64,000 nucleotides of DNA from CAVUBL01 sp963837945 (lineage in GTDB: Bacteria > Acidobacteriota > Thermoanaerobaculia > Multivoradales > DATKCC01). This document shows, in pieces, positions 62,741-64,000 of this stretch (within the stretch, counting starts at the first letter, position 1; every line of letters starts with the position of its first letter). Under the pieces are notes generated by a model. The model was not told the DNA's origin and did no database searches. It saw only the letters and a program-made list of their open reading frames with translations. The translations under genes were made by a program, and so were the position numbers. The stretch covers positions 1-64,000 of the forward strand of contig CAWIQD010000002.1 in NCBI GenBank assembly GCA_963837945.1, read 5' to 3'.

Positions 62741-64000
62741 CAGGAGTCGGGCTCCGGCGCCCGCGCGCCGGCCCGGCCGCGCTCCCGCGACCAGGGCGTG
62801 CGGATCACCCGGCCGGTGGCCGTGCGGTAGGCAACCTCGATGGCGAAGGCGAGGCCCAGGAGGCCGGCCAGCACCCAGAGCTTCCCCGGCGCGCCCGTGG
62901 CCGTGCGCCAGACGAGTGCCGCCAGGGCCGCCAGGCAGGCCAGGCAGCCGGCGGCCGAGAGCCAGCGGAGGCTCTTCGTTTCCACCGCGACCTTGACGTT
63001 CGCCCAGTTCACGGCGGCGAAGATCAAGAGAAAGCCGGCGCTCCCCAGGGTCGAGATGCTCGACAGGTCGAAGACGTTGGTCACCACGAGTGTGGCGCCG
63101 GCGGTGATCAAGAGCCCCTCGAGGGGCTGGTGCCAGACCTTCTTCTCCAGAGCCGCAGGCAGCTCGCCGTCCTTGGCGATGACGTAGGAGATCCGGGCCG
63201 CACCGTAGAGGGTGGCGTTGATCGCCGAGGCGGTCGAGAGGAGCGCCGCTACCGCGATCAGGCTGAAGCCGGCGCGGCCGAGGAACGGCGCCGCGGCCCG
63301 GGCGAGGGCATAGTCGCGGGCGGCGACGATCTCTCCCACCGGCAGCGTGCCCACCGCGACCAGGGCGATCAGCACGTAGAGGCCGAGGACGAAGATCACC
63401 GCGGAGAAGAAGGCCCGCGGCAGGGTGCGGGCGCCGTCCCGGACGTCGGCGGCGGTGTTGGCGATGAGCTCGAAACCCTCGTAGGCGAGAAAGATGATCA
63501 TGCCGCCGGCCACCAAGGCGAGCGGCGGCGCCCAGGTCGCCGGTGCCAGGCGGGCCGGCTGGATCCCCCATACGCCGACGCCCACGAAGAGGGCGAGGAT
63601 CGCGAGCTTGAGCCCCACGATCCAGTCCTCGGCGCGGCCGATGACGTCGGCCGCGAGGAGGTTCAAGCCGGTGACCGCCAGGATGACGCCGCTTGCCAGC
63701 ACGTGCTTGCCCAGGCCCGCGACCGAGCGCGGCAGGAAGGTCGCGCCGTAGCTGCCGAAGGCGTAGGCGTAGAGCGCCAGCATCACCACGTAGCTCAGCC
63801 AGAGCAGGACGTTGAGCGTGCCGGTCGCGAGCCCCGGGCCGAAGGCGCGGTCGAGGAAGGCCACGGTGCCGCCCTGGCTGGGGAAGGCGACCGAGAGGCG
63901 GGCGTAGGAGTACGTGGTGAGGAGCGCCACGCCGCCGGCGATGGCGAAGGCGACCGCCGTGCCGCCCCGCGCCATCTCCACCGCCAGGCCGAGGACGGCG
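62740..64000 (-). CDS. Amino-acid permease (APC family), 5'-truncated
   Basis: The frame is open to the end of the window, so the start is outside. About 420 residues are visible with eleven or more membrane helices: VALLTTYSYARLSVAFPSQGGTVAF (shown in part: YARLSVAFPSQGGTV), AYEGFELIANTAADVRDG and TLPRAFF, which is the APC pattern of YfnA/GadC-like permeases. Only the first helix seems missing. A hydrophilic tail of ~20 residues ends the protein. Substrate is not predictable. Confidence 0.85.
   Translation of the reverse strand, partial: AVLGLAVEMARGGTAVAFAIAGGVALLTTYSYARLSVAFPSQGGTVAFLDRAFGPGLATGTLNVLLWLSYVVMLALYAYAFGSYGATFLPRSVAGLGKHVLASGVILAVTGLNLLAADVIGRAEDWIVGLKLAILALFVGVGVWGIQPARLAPATWAPPLALVAGGMIIFLAYEGFELIANTAADVRDGARTLPRAFFSAVIFVLGLYVLIALVAVGTLPVGEIVAARDYALARAAAPFLGRAGFSLIAVAALLSTASAINATLYGAARISYVIAKDGELPAALEKKVWHQPLEGLLITAGATLVVTNVFDLSSISTLGSAGFLLIFAAVNWANVKVAVETKSLRWLSAAGCLACLAALAALVWRTATGAPGKLWVLAGLLGLAFAIEVAYRTATGRVIRTPWSRERGRAGARAPEPDS

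Overview
The window is a contiguous piece of a very GC-rich (roughly 70-75%) bacterial chromosome with dense, short-spaced genes. Gene content (FadL-type porin, BON lipoprotein, large sortilin/VPS10-type propeller, ECF sigma/anti-sigma pair next to a TPR-CHAT lipoprotein, many secreted hydrolases, DsbD) fits an Acidobacteriota-like bacterium, perhaps of the Thermoanaerobaculia. That assignment is inference: no rRNA or marker gene is present, and Gemmatimonadota or another GC-rich phylum is not excluded. I found no rRNA, tRNA or CRISPR array.

Region 1 (1-13.1 kb) is mostly metabolic: a 5'-truncated FadL porin, a swivel-first aconitase-family dehydratase, a two-BON lipoprotein, an ArgE-like M20 amidohydrolase coupled to HutF, a membrane polyferredoxin, and a two-subunit molybdenum hydroxylase with a Tat-like signal. 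A broken sulfatase remnant, Ada and a frameshifted DUF1203 gene follow.

Region 2 (13.1-23 kb) is an accessory island of toxin-antitoxin-type genes: nucleotidyltransferase plus small partner, DUF3368/UPF0175, an orphan BrnA-like antitoxin, three DUF433/DUF5615 pairs (one intact), SdpI, a DUF2442 remnant, a broken DUF4365 gene and a reverse-transcriptase remnant. A non-coding repeat occurs three times among them, and part of the island (about 17.8-19.4 kb) has visibly lower GC. Most members are partial or frameshifted, so this looks like an old, decaying acquisition zone.

Region 3 (23-50.9 kb) returns to chromosomal genes: SRAP protein, a sodium symporter with a small membrane partner, a GNAT fusion, a MoaD-propeller fusion, Fpg/Nei, an aminotransferase, a matrixin-like protease, DsbD, a glyoxylate/hydroxypyruvate reductase plus glycerate kinase pair, a CAP-domain protein, a 1132-residue VPS10-type propeller, a glycosidase-like protein, peroxiredoxin Q, a divergent acyl-AMP ligase / condensation-type acyltransferase / acyl carrier protein cluster, a class-C beta-lactamase-like hydrolase and proteins of unknown role.

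Region 4 (51-59.7 kb) is the most unusual block: sigma factor, anti-sigma protein without zinc ligands, TPR-CHAT protease-like lipoprotein, and a subtilase whose N-terminus carries five 12-residue repeats. The first three genes overlap or nearly abut; the subtilase follows after 131 bases. It reads as a regulated two-protease module. The window ends with a MgtC/DUF4010 protein, MoaB, a DUF2892 protein, a methyltransferase and a 5'-truncated amino-acid permease.

Seven otherwise convincing genes are each broken by a 1- or 2-base frameshift. Either this locus decays unusually fast, or, more simply, the assembly carries residual indel errors; raw reads would decide.
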